Under the pieces are notes generated by a model. That model saw only the letters and a list, made by a program, of their open reading frames with translations. It did no database searches and was not told the DNA's origin. The position numbers were made by a program, and so were the translations under genes. A DNA stretch of 64,000 bases, taken from NCBI GenBank assembly GCA_945888375.1, contig CAMCZZ010000013.1, forward strand, positions 26,643-90,642, written 5' to 3'. The DNA is from Akkermansia muciniphila (GTDB taxonomy: Bacteria; Verrucomicrobiota; Verrucomicrobiia; Opitutales; Opitutaceae). Of the stretch, positions 1 to 8,684 are shown in pieces (position 1 is the stretch's first letter; each line of letters starts with the position of its first letter).

Positions 1-2
1 AG

Positions 3-647
3 ATTCGCGCGGCCTGCCCCGGTGCCGAAATCGTGGCGGTGGATGACGGCTCGACCGACGGCACCACCGATATTCTCCGCTCGGAACCCAACATCCGGAC
101 CGTGCTCTTCCCCGCCAACCGGGGCCAAAGCGCCGCTCTCTACGCCGGGCTACGCCAGGCCCGGGGTCGTATTTGCGTGATGCTCGACGGCGACGGGCAG
201 AACGATCCCGCCGATATCCCCGCCCTCGTCGCCGCCCTCGACCACGCGGATCTCGCCTGCGGCTGGCGACGCAACCGGCGCGATACCTGGAACCGCCGCG
301 CCGCCTCCCGCATCGCCAACCGGGTGCGCCGCGCCTTCCTGAACGACGGCATCCGCGATACCGGCTGCTCCCTGAAAGCCCTCCGCCGCGAACACATCGA
401 TCTGCTCGTGCCCTTCAACGGCCTCCACCGCTTTATCCCCGCCCTGCTGCGCAACGCCGGACTCCGCCTCGTCGAAGTGCCGGTCAACCACCGGCCCCGC
501 CTGCGCGGCGTGTCCAAATACACCATCGGCGGCCGCGCCCTCCGCGGCATCCGCGATCTCTTCGGCGTCGCCTGGCTGCTAAAACGCCAGATCCGGTTTC
601 CGGCCGGCATCCTCGAAGCATCCTCCACCCCGCCAGACCGCGCCTGA
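3..647 (+). CDS. Glycosyltransferase family 2, 5'-partial
   Basis: This is a GT-A fold glycosyltransferase of the dolichyl/undecaprenyl-phosphate sugar synthase type, which transfers a sugar from a nucleotide donor to a polyprenyl phosphate at the inner face of the membrane. The frame is open to the window edge and matches the family upstream of the first GTG (position 33), so the true start lies outside. Visible motifs are DDGSTDGT (nucleotide binding), DGDGQNDPADIP (metal-binding DxD region), RDTGCSLKA and a basic HRPRLRGVSKY stretch near the acceptor site. The 214 residues seen end without C-terminal membrane helices. It starts a four-gene run with a LAB_N protein, a PAP2 phosphatase and an ArnT-like transferase, suggesting it makes the lipid-linked sugar that the last enzyme uses. 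The exact sugar cannot be told. Confidence 0.9.
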   Translation: MRAACPGAEIVAVDDGSTDGTTDILRSEPNIRTVLFPANRGQSAALYAGLRQARGRICVMLDGDGQNDPADIPALVAALDHADLACGWRRNRRDTWNRRAASRIANRVRRAFLNDGIRDTGCSLKALRREHIDLLVPFNGLHRFIPALLRNAGLRLVEVPVNHRPRLRGVSKYTIGGRALRGIRDLFGVAWLLKRQIRFPAGILEASSTPPDRA

Positions 648-668
648 AGCCACCCGGCCTTTCCCCAC

Positions 669-986
669 GTGAACGAAATCCTGTTTCGCCTCGAACTCGG
701 ACCCCTCGCACTCGTCATCACCGGCTGGAAGCTGGTCGGCTACCTTGGTGTCTTTCTTTTCGCCGGACGCTGGGTCGTGCAACTGCTTGCCTCTCGCCGC
801 GCCGGTCGCCCCATCATGCCGCGCGCCTTTTGGTATATGAGTGTAGCCGGGAGCCTCCTGCTGCTCACCTATTTCATCGTGGGGAAAAACGACTCGGTCG
901 GAGTGCTGTCGAATTTGTTCCCCGCCTTCACCGCCGCCTATAATCTATGGCTGGACATCAAACACCGGTCAGCCGGCGCGGCCTGA
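669..986 (+). CDS. Lipid-A-disaccharide synthase N-terminal (LAB_N) domain membrane protein
   Basis: A 105-residue protein with about three membrane helices that matches the LAB_N domain, which occurs alone or fused to LpxB in Gram-negative bacteria. The motif GRWVVQLLASRRAGRPIMPR followed by a helix (AGSLLLLTYFIVG) and NLFPAFTAAYNLWL is typical. The start is GTG, 21 bases after the GT2 stop. Small LAB_N proteins recur next to GT2/PAP2/ArnT-type genes, and a role in lipid-linked sugar transfer or flipping is an inference. Its 3' end overlaps the next gene by 40 bases if that gene starts at 947. Confidence 0.85.
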   Translation: MNEILFRLELGPLALVITGWKLVGYLGVFLFAGRWVVQLLASRRAGRPIMPRAFWYMSVAGSLLLLTYFIVGKNDSVGVLSNLFPAFTAAYNLWLDIKHRSAGAA

Positions 987-1669
987 ACTCCGCTTCGCCT
1001 CCGTCCGCTTGGCGCAGCGCGGCTTTTCTGTGTCGCGGAGCAGCAAAGGTCGCCTGGGCGCGACGCGGGACGCTGCTGCTGGTTTTTACCGGACTCACCG
1101 CCGCCCTGCTGGGCGGGCACGCTGCCGACCGCCCGATTATGACATGGCTGGCAACCTGGCGAACGCCCGATGTGGTAACGGCCGCCAAGTTGCTGAGTCT
1201 GCTCGGAGAACTCCACTTGGCCCCCCTCGGGGTGGTGCTCGGAGCTTGGGGCGTGGCCGAGTGGCGCCATCAAAAAGAACGGCGCATCCCGCTCGGCTCC
1301 GCCCTGCTCGCCATGGCCGTGAGCGGCCTCCTTGCCCAACTGCTCAAACCCCTTTTCGGACGCCCCCGCCCCCACTTGCGCGTCCCCGACCAACTCGATT
1401 GGTTTAACACGCAATGGGATTCCTTCCCCTCCGGCCACTCCATGCACTGGGCCGCCCTCATCGGCACCCTCTGGATGGTCTCCCCCCGCCTCGCCCGGTG
1501 GATAGCCCCCCTCGCCGTCACCGTGATGGCAGCGCGCATTCTGGTGCCGCGCCACTACCCGACTGATGTGCTGGCCGGCGCCACTCTCGGCCTGCTTTGC
1601 GGACTTTGCTTCGGCCAGGCCGCTCTCGACTATCAACGTCAACTCGGACGCCTCCCGCCCTCTTCATGA
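947..1669 (+). CDS. PAP2-family phosphatase
   Basis: An integral membrane phosphatase of the type-2 phosphatidic acid phosphatase family, which dephosphorylates lipid phosphates or pyrophosphates such as undecaprenyl pyrophosphate at the outer face of the membrane. The three-part active site is complete: KPLFGRPRP (KxxxxxxRP), PSGHSMHW (PSGH) and RILVPRHYPTDVLAG (the SRxxxxxHxxxD-type motif, here with R-x5-H-x3-D). The chosen ATG overlaps the LAB_N gene by 40 bases; no better in-frame start precedes the first helix, so the first 30 or so residues are uncertain. Its stop overlaps the next ATG (ATGA). The setting points to recycling of the lipid carrier used by the neighbouring transferases. 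Confidence 0.88.
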   Translation: MAGHQTPVSRRGLNSASPPSAWRSAAFLCRGAAKVAWARRGTLLLVFTGLTAALLGGHAADRPIMTWLATWRTPDVVTAAKLLSLLGELHLAPLGVVLGAWGVAEWRHQKERRIPLGSALLAMAVSGLLAQLLKPLFGRPRPHLRVPDQLDWFNTQWDSFPSGHSMHWAALIGTLWMVSPRLARWIAPLAVTVMAARILVPRHYPTDVLAGATLGLLCGLCFGQAALDYQRQLGRLPPSS

Positions 1670-3333
1670 AGACCCTCTCCTCCGGCCGCCACGCCCCCCT
1701 GCTGCTACTCGCCTTCGTGTTCCTGCTGCTTCTGCCGGGAACCGGCACCGTCCCGCTGCTCGATCGCGACGAGCCGCGCTTCGCCACCGCCAGCCGAGAA
1801 ATGGCCGAGCGCGCGGATTGGATCAAACCCACCTTCAACGGCCGTGATCGCTTCGATAAACCCGCCCTGTCCTACTGGCTGATGCGCGGCGGCTACGCCG
1901 TGTTCGGCCAAAACGAGCTTGGTGCCCGGCTTCCTACCGTGCTGTGCACCGCCGCACTGGTTTTGGCCGTGTGGTTCTTCGGCGTGCGCTGGTTCGGGCC
2001 GGAGACCGGCCTGCTCGCCGGCCTCGGCCTCGCCTCCTGTCTGCAGCTTTTTATCCATGGCCGGCTCGCCTTGGCGGATATGCCGATGATCCTCGCCATC
2101 ACCGTTATCCAGCTCGCCCTCGCCGCCCTGTTATTCCCTGCCAATCGGCCCTGGTCGGCCACGGATGCACCCGATTCCGCAGCCGCCCGCCGCTGGTGGT
2201 GGACGCTCTGGTTGGCGGTTGGTCTCGGTTTTCTTGCCAAAGGCCCCATCACCTTCGCCGTGCCGATAGTCAGCTTGTTGCTGCTGCGTTTCGTCTTCTG
2301 GCGGCAACCCCTGCCTTGGCAGCGCCTCGGGGCGGGACGCGGTGCTTTGGTTGCCCTGACTGTGATCGCCGCCTGGGGCGTGCCTGCGCTGATCGTCACC
2401 GAAGGTCGCTTTTTTACGGTTGGGATCGGCGAACACGTCGTAGCCCGCGGCTACGAGAAGTTTAACGGACGCAGCTACAATCCCTTTTTCTATCTCGGCA
2501 CCGCCCCCCTCAGCCTTTTCCCGTGGATCTGCTTCGCCCCCCTCGCCTTCCTCGCCCTTAAAACCAAGGATATCCGCCACCGCTGGCTGGCGAGTTGGTT
2601 GACCGCACCCTACCTGATTTTCACTCTCTACGCGACGCAACTACCCCATTACGTCCTGCCCGCATTTCCCGCTTTTTTCCTGCTGCTCGCCGAAGGCCTC
2701 GGCCTCGGAAAAAATCGCTGGAGACGCTTTGGCGAGATCACCCTCGCCGCCATTAGCGGGGTGGTCGTGATTCTTTTCGCCACGGTCTTGCTCCGCCCGC
2801 TGCCAGCCGATGCTTCCGCACTCCGTCCGGCTTTCGCGGGAGCGATCGCGGCCGTATTCGGCCTGCTGCTGATCGCCACCGCCCTCGTCCGCGGTAGACG
2901 CTGGTTACGCGCCGGCCTCACCGCGGGCGTCCTGATCGTCGCGTTTGGCGCCAGCCAACTCGCCTCGGGCTTGCGCTCCGCCAGTTTGAGCGTGCGTTTG
3001 CCTGCCCTTTGGGCTGACGCCCCCGCCGAAACCCGTTTCATCGGCGCCGGCTTTTCCGAGCCCAGCCTGATTTTCTACAGCCACCGCCACTGGCTTGAGA
3101 ATGCCTCGCCCAAAGTCATCGAGACGGAAATCGCCACCCCCGGCCCGATCGTGCTGGTGACCGTCGAGCGTCAGATCGACCCCCTGCATTTGTTTACCGG
3201 CCTCGATCGCTGGCGCACCCAAAAAACCCCGGCCAACCTTTTAACCGGCCCGGGCTGGACCCAGCAGCGCTTGGCCGGGTTCAACCCCGGCCGCAGTCGC
3301 TGGCAAGAAGTGACCGTCTGGCGCCGCGATTAA
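1666..3333 (+). CDS. ArnT-like glycosyltransferase (GT39/GT83 family)
   Basis: A polytopic membrane glycosyltransferase of 555 residues that moves a sugar from a polyprenyl-phosphate carrier to a lipid or protein acceptor on the periplasmic side. The first periplasmic loop has the catalytic acidic pair in LLDRDEPRFATASREM and the conserved FDKPALSYWL segment found in ArnT relatives; about 11-12 hydrophobic helices follow, then a soluble C-terminal domain of about 110 residues. The ATG at 1666 overlaps the PAP2 stop, which favours it over an in-frame ATG at 1597 that would sit deep inside the PAP2 gene. Acceptor and sugar are unknown. Lipid A modification is a reasonable guess from the neighbours. 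Confidence 0.87.
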   Translation: MKTLSSGRHAPLLLLAFVFLLLLPGTGTVPLLDRDEPRFATASREMAERADWIKPTFNGRDRFDKPALSYWLMRGGYAVFGQNELGARLPTVLCTAALVLAVWFFGVRWFGPETGLLAGLGLASCLQLFIHGRLALADMPMILAITVIQLALAALLFPANRPWSATDAPDSAAARRWWWTLWLAVGLGFLAKGPITFAVPIVSLLLLRFVFWRQPLPWQRLGAGRGALVALTVIAAWGVPALIVTEGRFFTVGIGEHVVARGYEKFNGRSYNPFFYLGTAPLSLFPWICFAPLAFLALKTKDIRHRWLASWLTAPYLIFTLYATQLPHYVLPAFPAFFLLLAEGLGLGKNRWRRFGEITLAAISGVVVILFATVLLRPLPADASALRPAFAGAIAAVFGLLLIATALVRGRRWLRAGLTAGVLIVAFGASQLASGLRSASLSVRLPALWADAPAETRFIGAGFSEPSLIFYSHRHWLENASPKVIETEIATPGPIVLVTVERQIDPLHLFTGLDRWRTQKTPANLLTGPGWTQQRLAGFNPGRSRWQEVTVWRRD

Positions 3334-3498
3334 AAAACGCCCACCCCGGTGCCTCCATTGCGCCGGGCGATCTTACTGTTCGAATCCTCCGCTCTCCCGC
3401 GCCGGGGCAAAGACCGTCATTTAAAAATTTCCGAAGGTAACGAAGCAGCCAGGCGCGCTTAGCACGGTTGTTTCCCCCGGCTACCCTGCGCCCCTCAT

Positions 3499-4014
3499 TT
3501 GCATCCTTACACCGTGCCCCGCCTTCCCTTACCCCTGCTGGCCTGTTTGCTGGCCATCTGGCTGGTCCCCCTTCCAAGCCGGGCACACCAGGCGCTGGAA
3601 AGCTCCGCCCAGATCGCAAGCACCCCGGAAAATCTGGAGCTTACCCTCACACTGGCCCAGCCCTACGCCGCCGCATTGCTGGTGCCGCCCCCCACCCTGC
3701 CGCTGACAACGGAGAACTTCGATCAGCTCCGCCCAGCCCTCCTGGCCATCGCGCCACTACTCGCCGCCGCGACCGACAGGTCCGGCAAAAAACTGGAGCC
3801 CGCCCGAGTGCTGGTGTCGCTAACCACCGAGGGCGAGATTCGCTACCTCTTCCTTTACCCCTCCGGCCTCCAACCGGCCGACTTCTCCATGCCCGCCCTG
3901 GCCCGTTTGCCCCGCGGTTTTTTCTGTATCCTCTCGGATCAAAGAACCACTCCTCCCGGCCGCGTCATTTTGTTCAAAGAGCGTCCTCTGCACGCATTCC
4001 CCGCCCTGCCGTGA
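3499..4014 (+). CDS. Small exported protein paired with the PL11 lyase; function unknown
   Basis: A 171-residue protein starting at TTG with a signal peptide (PLPLLACLLAIWLVPLPSRA, likely cleaved before HQALESS). The mature part is a soluble, beta-rich domain of about 140 residues that I do not recognise. It overlaps the lyase start by four bases (GTGA), so the two are probably translationally coupled. It is a remote paralog of the protein at 37109-37663, which sits next to the second PL11 lyase: both begin the mature chain with AH, share an L-rich strand followed by LTTENFDQLRPALLA versus VTAETFAAWRPRLEA, and have similar ends. This recurrence suggests a role linked to the lyases, for example folding, anchoring or ligand binding. 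The N-terminal pattern also faintly recalls the exported N-terminal domain of HupE/UreJ-like proteins. Confidence 0.65.
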   Translation: MHPYTVPRLPLPLLACLLAIWLVPLPSRAHQALESSAQIASTPENLELTLTLAQPYAAALLVPPPTLPLTTENFDQLRPALLAIAPLLAAATDRSGKKLEPARVLVSLTTEGEIRYLFLYPSGLQPADFSMPALARLPRGFFCILSDQRTTPPGRVILFKERPLHAFPALP

Positions 4015-7000
4015 ACTTGCCCGACCAGCTACGCCGTCTTGTCCTGCTGCTGCTCGCCGCCGTGTTCGCCGGCGTCACCACCCTGCACGCCCAGCGCCAG
4101 ATGGAACCCCTCGGCCGTGGCGTCGTCGCCATGCGCACAAGCTCCACCCAAGTCTACGTCGGCTGGCGCCTGCTCGGCTCCGATCCGGCCGATCTCGGGT
4201 TCAATCTCTATCGTTCCATTGGCGGCGCCACCGCCACCAAGCTCAACAGCTCCGTCCTCACCGCTTCAACCAACTACCTCGATACCCCTGGCTCCACCGC
4301 CCTGACCGGCCCCGTGTCTTACTACGTCGTCCCCGTTCGGAACGGCAGGGAGCAAAACGCGAGCGCCCCCTACACCCTCGCCGCCAACGCCACCAGCGGA
4401 CAGCAGTTCATCCGCCTCCCCCTAGCCACCGCGTATCCCAACCCCGCATCCACCTTCCCCCATACGGTGAAGTTTTGCTGGGTGGGTGACTTCGACGGCG
4501 ATGGCGAATACGACTTCCTCGTCGATCGCCTCTCCACCAACCCCACCGCCGAGAAACAGTTCCTCGAGGCCTATAAACGCGACGGCTCTTTTCTCTGGCG
4601 CATGGATATGGGTGTGAATTCGGTAAACCAATACGCCTACGAACCCGGGGCCTCCGCCATCTCCATCGGCGACACCGATAACGTCACCGTCTACGACCTG
4701 GACGGCGACGGCCGCGCCGAGGTCGCCGTGCGCACCGCCAACGGCGTCACCGTGACCAACGCCGCCGGCACGGTCGTCGCCACCATCTCCGCCGCCAGCA
4801 ACACCACCCAGTTTGTCTCGATCCTCAACGGCCTGACCGGCGCCGAGCTCGCCCGGACCACCCTGCCCAACCCCTGGGCCCAATACGGCACCCTTACCAG
4901 CAAGTGCGCCATCGGCTACTTCGACGGCCAGCGACCGAGCGTGCTGTTCTACGGCTACAACCGCGACGGCTCCGGCCCGTTTTACCGCGCTTTCAGCGCC
5001 TTCGACTACCGCAACGGTCAACTGACCCAGCGCTGGTCCACCGCCCAGACCTTCCACGGCTCCGAAGGCCACCAGATCCGCATCGCCGACGTGGATAACG
5101 ACGGCAAGGACGAGGTCTGTGAGATCGGCCACGTGATCGACGACAACGGCACCCAGCTTTTCGACATCGCCGAGATCACCCACGGTGACCGCTTCCACGT
5201 CGCCGATATCAACCCGGACCGCCCCGGCCTGGAAAACTTTATCATCCAGCAGAATAATCCCAGTTTCCTCGCCACCGCCTACTACGACGCCGGCACCGGG
5301 CAGATGCTGAAAAAGTGGTATGCCACCGACGTGGTGGATGTGGGCCGGGGTATCGCCCAGGACCTGAATTCCACCCACAAGGGCTACGAAATGTATTCGA
5401 CGCAGCCCGGCATCTACAACGCCAAGGGCGCCCAAATCTACACGAACAACGTCTGGGCCCCCGAGGGCCTCTGGTGGGACTCGGACCTGCTCCGCGAATT
5501 CATCGACGGCGCCGGCAACGGCGCGCTCAACCCCGTCATCAACAAATTCAACCAGTCCACCGGAGTCTCCGACCGGGTATGGACCCTGTATAGCGACTCC
5601 GGCGCCTACAGCATCACCCAGGCCTATGGCGGACGCCCCGCTTTCTGGGGCGACCTGCTCGGCGACTGGCGCGAAGAACTGGTCTTCGTCACCACCGACT
5701 ACACCGCTCTGCGCATCTACACACCGACCAGTGCGGCAACCAACCGGCTCTACACCTTAATGCACAACCCGGCCTACCGCTGTCAGGCCACCACCAAGGG
5801 CTACGTGCAGTCCTCCAACGTGGATTACTACCTCGGCGTCGGCATGACCACCCCGCCGCCGCCCCCCATGGTGCCCGCCGCCCTCGCCTGGGCCGGCGGC
5901 ACCGGCGCCTCCACTTGGAATACCGGCTCCACCGCCGCTTGGAAAAACACCACTACCGCCGCCGCCACCACCTTCTCCGCCGGACAGTCCGTGCGCTTCG
6001 ACCTCGCTGGAAACAACGCCGCCGCCGTCACCCTGTCCGGCTCCCTGCAACCCGGCGACGTCACCGTTTTCTCGCCGACCGATTATACCTTCGACGGCAC
6101 CACCGGTTCGCTCACCGGCGCGATGACCCTCGTCAAGGCCGGTAAAGGCACCCTGCGCCTCACCGGTTCCCACTCCTTCACCGGCGCCACCACCGTGTGG
6201 GACGGCGCCCTGCGCGTTGACGGCACCTTGTCTGCCTCCCCCGTGACCGTCTGGGGCGGCACTTGGGGCGGCCCCCTCGCCAAGGGCCTGACCGGCGGCC
6301 GCCTCGCCGGCTCCGGCGCCGTCACCCAATCCGTCTCACTCCATTACCGCGGGACACTCACCCCCGGCGGGGGCATGAACGCCGCCGGCACCCTGACCCT
6401 CGGCGGAGGCCTGTCCGCCGCCGACGGCGCCACCCTCGCCTTCGATCTGTCCGGCGACCCCACCGGCCTCACAACCGCCAACGACCGCCTCGCCATCACC
6501 GGCAACCTGGCCCTTTCCGGCATCGTTTCGGTAGTCATCAACCCCCTCGCCGCCCAACTCGCCCCCGGCACCTACACCCTCGCCACCTACTCCGGTTCGC
6601 TCACCGGCTCGACCTCCAACCTTTCCGTGATCGTCCCCGAAGGCACTGCCTATTCCCTCTCGCTCGGCGCCGGCACCCTCAGCCTCACCGTGCCCGTCAC
6701 CCGCTCCGCCGCTTCCATCAACTGGACCGGCAGGTCCTCCGGTAACTGGGATCTCTCCTCCACCCAAAATTGGAAACTCTCCGGCTCACCCGCGACCTTT
6801 GTAACCGGTGACGCCGTCTCATTCGACGACACCGGCTCCGCCCGCCCCGCCGTCACGCTCAACGTCGCCGCACCCGTCGCCAGCCTCGCGTTCTCCGGCA
6901 CGACGAATTACACCCTTTCCGGCTCCGGCGCGATCGCCGGCTCCGGCGGCCTGACGAAGTCCGGCGCGTCCACGGTGACGCTGCACACCACCAACACCTT

Positions 7001-8684
7001 CACCGGCCCCGTCGTCATCACCGGCGGTGTGCTGGCCATCGACAACCTCGCCAACGGTGGCGAACCGAGCTCGATCGGCGCCTCCCCGGCCGTCGCTGCC
7101 AACTTTACTCTCAACGGCGGCACCCTTCGTCTCGTAGGTCCGCAAACCAATACCAACCGCGCCCTCACCCTCGGCGCCGGCGGCGGCGTGCTCGACGTCC
7201 CCACCGCATCCGTGACGCTGCAAATCAGCGGCGGCATCACCGGCGCGGGCGCGCTTACCAAAGCCGGCGCCGGCACCCTCATCCTCGCCTCCGCCAACAC
7301 CCACTCCGGCGGCACCATCCTTCAGGCCGGCACCCTCGTGCTCGCCTCCGACACCGCCAATACCTCCGGCCTCGGCTCCGGCGGGATCACCCTTCAGGGC
7401 GGCACGCTGCGGATGTATGACAACACCTCCTCCTACAACACCTCCGCCTGGCCTATCACCGTCCCCGCCGGCGCCTCCGCCCGTCTCGAAGCCGACGGCC
7501 GCAGCACCCTGTCCGGCGCGCTGACCGGCGCAGGCACCCTCGATTTCAACAGCTCCTTCATCCGCACCGATCTCACCGGCAATTGGTCCGCTTTCACCGG
7601 TATCCTCAATGTCACCACCGACGCCGATGGCGGCGACCTGCGCCTGATGCAGTCCGCCGGCCTGCCCGCCGCCCTGCTCCAGGTCGCCGCTTCGACCTAC
7701 ACCTATTACAACAACACGCTTGGAGCGAACTTCACCTACCCCATCGGCGCCCTCGCCGGCTCCGGCACCCTCGCCGGTTGCGTGACGGCCGGTCGCACCC
7801 TCACCTGGCAGGTGGGCGCACGCGGCACCGACACCACCTTCGCCGGCATCATTACAAACGGCACTGGAATCAGCGCCCTGACCAAAACCGGCAGCAGCAC
7901 GCTCACCCTCACCGGTGCGTCCACCTACACCGGCGCCACCACCGTCTCTTCCGGTAAACTCCTCCTCTCCGGCGGCTCCCTGACCGGCTCCGCCGTGACT
8001 GTCCAATCGGGCGCCGGCTTCGGCGGAAACGGGGCCGTCTCAGGCAACGTGACCTTCAACTCCGGCGCCACCCTGCTCGCCAACCCGACCAGCCCCCTCG
8101 CCCTCACCGGCAATCTCGCCTTCGAAGGCGCCGTGACCGTCTCGCCAGCGCCCGGCGCGACCCTCGCCGCCGGCACCTACACCCTCTGCACCTACACCGG
8201 CACGCTCACCGGCACCCCGACTTTCACATGGGGCGGCACCGGTTTCAACGCCACCTTCAGCACCGCCACCGCCGGCCAGTTGCGCATCACACTGGCACCG
8301 AACCCCGCCAGCGTGTTTGCCACCTTTCTGACCACCGAGGGCGTGCCCGCTGATCAACGCACCGCCACCGCCGACCCCGACGCCGACGGCATGGCCAACC
8401 TGCTCGAATTCGCCCTCGGTGGAAAACCCATGGTGGCCGACGCCGCCACGATCCGCCCCGGCGTGTCCGCCACTGCGTCGGTCCTGTCGTTTACCTACCA
8501 ACGCATCCGCCCCGTCGAGATTCTCTACAGCGTGCAGACCACCAACGACCTCAGCGGAACCCCCGTGTGGACCCCTGAAGGCGTCAATCAAGGCACCCCG
8601 GCCGCCGACGGGACCACCACCGCAACCATCCCCCTAACCACCGGCCGCCGTTTCCTTCGCCTCAGCGTGTCCCTCGCCCCTTGA
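4011..8684 (+). CDS. PL11 rhamnogalacturonan lyase with autotransporter-associated beta-strand repeats
   Basis: A secreted 1557-residue enzyme. PL11 lyases cleave the alternating rhamnose-galacturonate backbone of rhamnogalacturonan I by beta-elimination. Order: signal peptide (residues 1-27), a short beta domain opening with QRQMEPLGRGVVAMRTSSTQ, then an eight-bladed-propeller-type catalytic region to about residue 613 with Ca-binding loops (GDFDGDGEYDF, YDLDGDGRAEV, DVDNDGKDEV) and late PL11 landmarks (LLGDWREELVF, RLYTLMHNPAYRCQ). A run of prolines follows, then about 800 residues with four clear TKxGxGTLxLxGxxTxTGxTTV-type repeats, then a C-terminal tail with DPDADGMANLLEFALG and a beta module. 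No outer-membrane barrel is present. The GTG at 4011 was chosen because it opens the signal peptide and overlaps the upstream stop; the longer open frame from 3468 runs through another gene. Confidence 0.9.
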   Translation: MNLPDQLRRLVLLLLAAVFAGVTTLHAQRQMEPLGRGVVAMRTSSTQVYVGWRLLGSDPADLGFNLYRSIGGATATKLNSSVLTASTNYLDTPGSTALTGPVSYYVVPVRNGREQNASAPYTLAANATSGQQFIRLPLATAYPNPASTFPHTVKFCWVGDFDGDGEYDFLVDRLSTNPTAEKQFLEAYKRDGSFLWRMDMGVNSVNQYAYEPGASAISIGDTDNVTVYDLDGDGRAEVAVRTANGVTVTNAAGTVVATISAASNTTQFVSILNGLTGAELARTTLPNPWAQYGTLTSKCAIGYFDGQRPSVLFYGYNRDGSGPFYRAFSAFDYRNGQLTQRWSTAQTFHGSEGHQIRIADVDNDGKDEVCEIGHVIDDNGTQLFDIAEITHGDRFHVADINPDRPGLENFIIQQNNPSFLATAYYDAGTGQMLKKWYATDVVDVGRGIAQDLNSTHKGYEMYSTQPGIYNAKGAQIYTNNVWAPEGLWWDSDLLREFIDGAGNGALNPVINKFNQSTGVSDRVWTLYSDSGAYSITQAYGGRPAFWGDLLGDWREELVFVTTDYTALRIYTPTSAATNRLYTLMHNPAYRCQATTKGYVQSSNVDYYLGVGMTTPPPPPMVPAALAWAGGTGASTWNTGSTAAWKNTTTAAATTFSAGQSVRFDLAGNNAAAVTLSGSLQPGDVTVFSPTDYTFDGTTGSLTGAMTLVKAGKGTLRLTGSHSFTGATTVWDGALRVDGTLSASPVTVWGGTWGGPLAKGLTGGRLAGSGAVTQSVSLHYRGTLTPGGGMNAAGTLTLGGGLSAADGATLAFDLSGDPTGLTTANDRLAITGNLALSGIVSVVINPLAAQLAPGTYTLATYSGSLTGSTSNLSVIVPEGTAYSLSLGAGTLSLTVPVTRSAASINWTGRSSGNWDLSSTQNWKLSGSPATFVTGDAVSFDDTGSARPAVTLNVAAPVASLAFSGTTNYTLSGSGAIAGSGGLTKSGASTVTLHTTNTFTGPVVITGGVLAIDNLANGGEPSSIGASPAVAANFTLNGGTLRLVGPQTNTNRALTLGAGGGVLDVPTASVTLQISGGITGAGALTKAGAGTLILASANTHSGGTILQAGTLVLASDTANTSGLGSGGITLQGGTLRMYDNTSSYNTSAWPITVPAGASARLEADGRSTLSGALTGAGTLDFNSSFIRTDLTGNWSAFTGILNVTTDADGGDLRLMQSAGLPAALLQVAASTYTYYNNTLGANFTYPIGALAGSGTLAGCVTAGRTLTWQVGARGTDTTFAGIITNGTGISALTKTGSSTLTLTGASTYTGATTVSSGKLLLSGGSLTGSAVTVQSGAGFGGNGAVSGNVTFNSGATLLANPTSPLALTGNLAFEGAVTVSPAPGATLAAGTYTLCTYTGTLTGTPTFTWGGTGFNATFSTATAGQLRITLAPNPASVFATFLTTEGVPADQRTATADPDADGMANLLEFALGGKPMVADAATIRPGVSATASVLSFTYQRIRPVEILYSVQTTNDLSGTPVWTPEGVNQGTPAADGTTTATIPLTTGRRFLRLSVSLAP

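Noticed and set aside
3334..3498. GTTCGAATCC inside the gap before the first small exported protein looked like a tRNA T-loop or attachment-site remnant.
   Set aside because: The flanking bases cannot form a T stem, no acceptor or anticodon arm is near, and no integrase gene follows.
3468..4010. N-terminal extension of the first PL11 lyase frame upstream of the signal peptide.
   Set aside because: It overlaps the small exported protein in another frame and contains low-complexity R/P-rich sequence; the signal peptide begins at GTG 4011.
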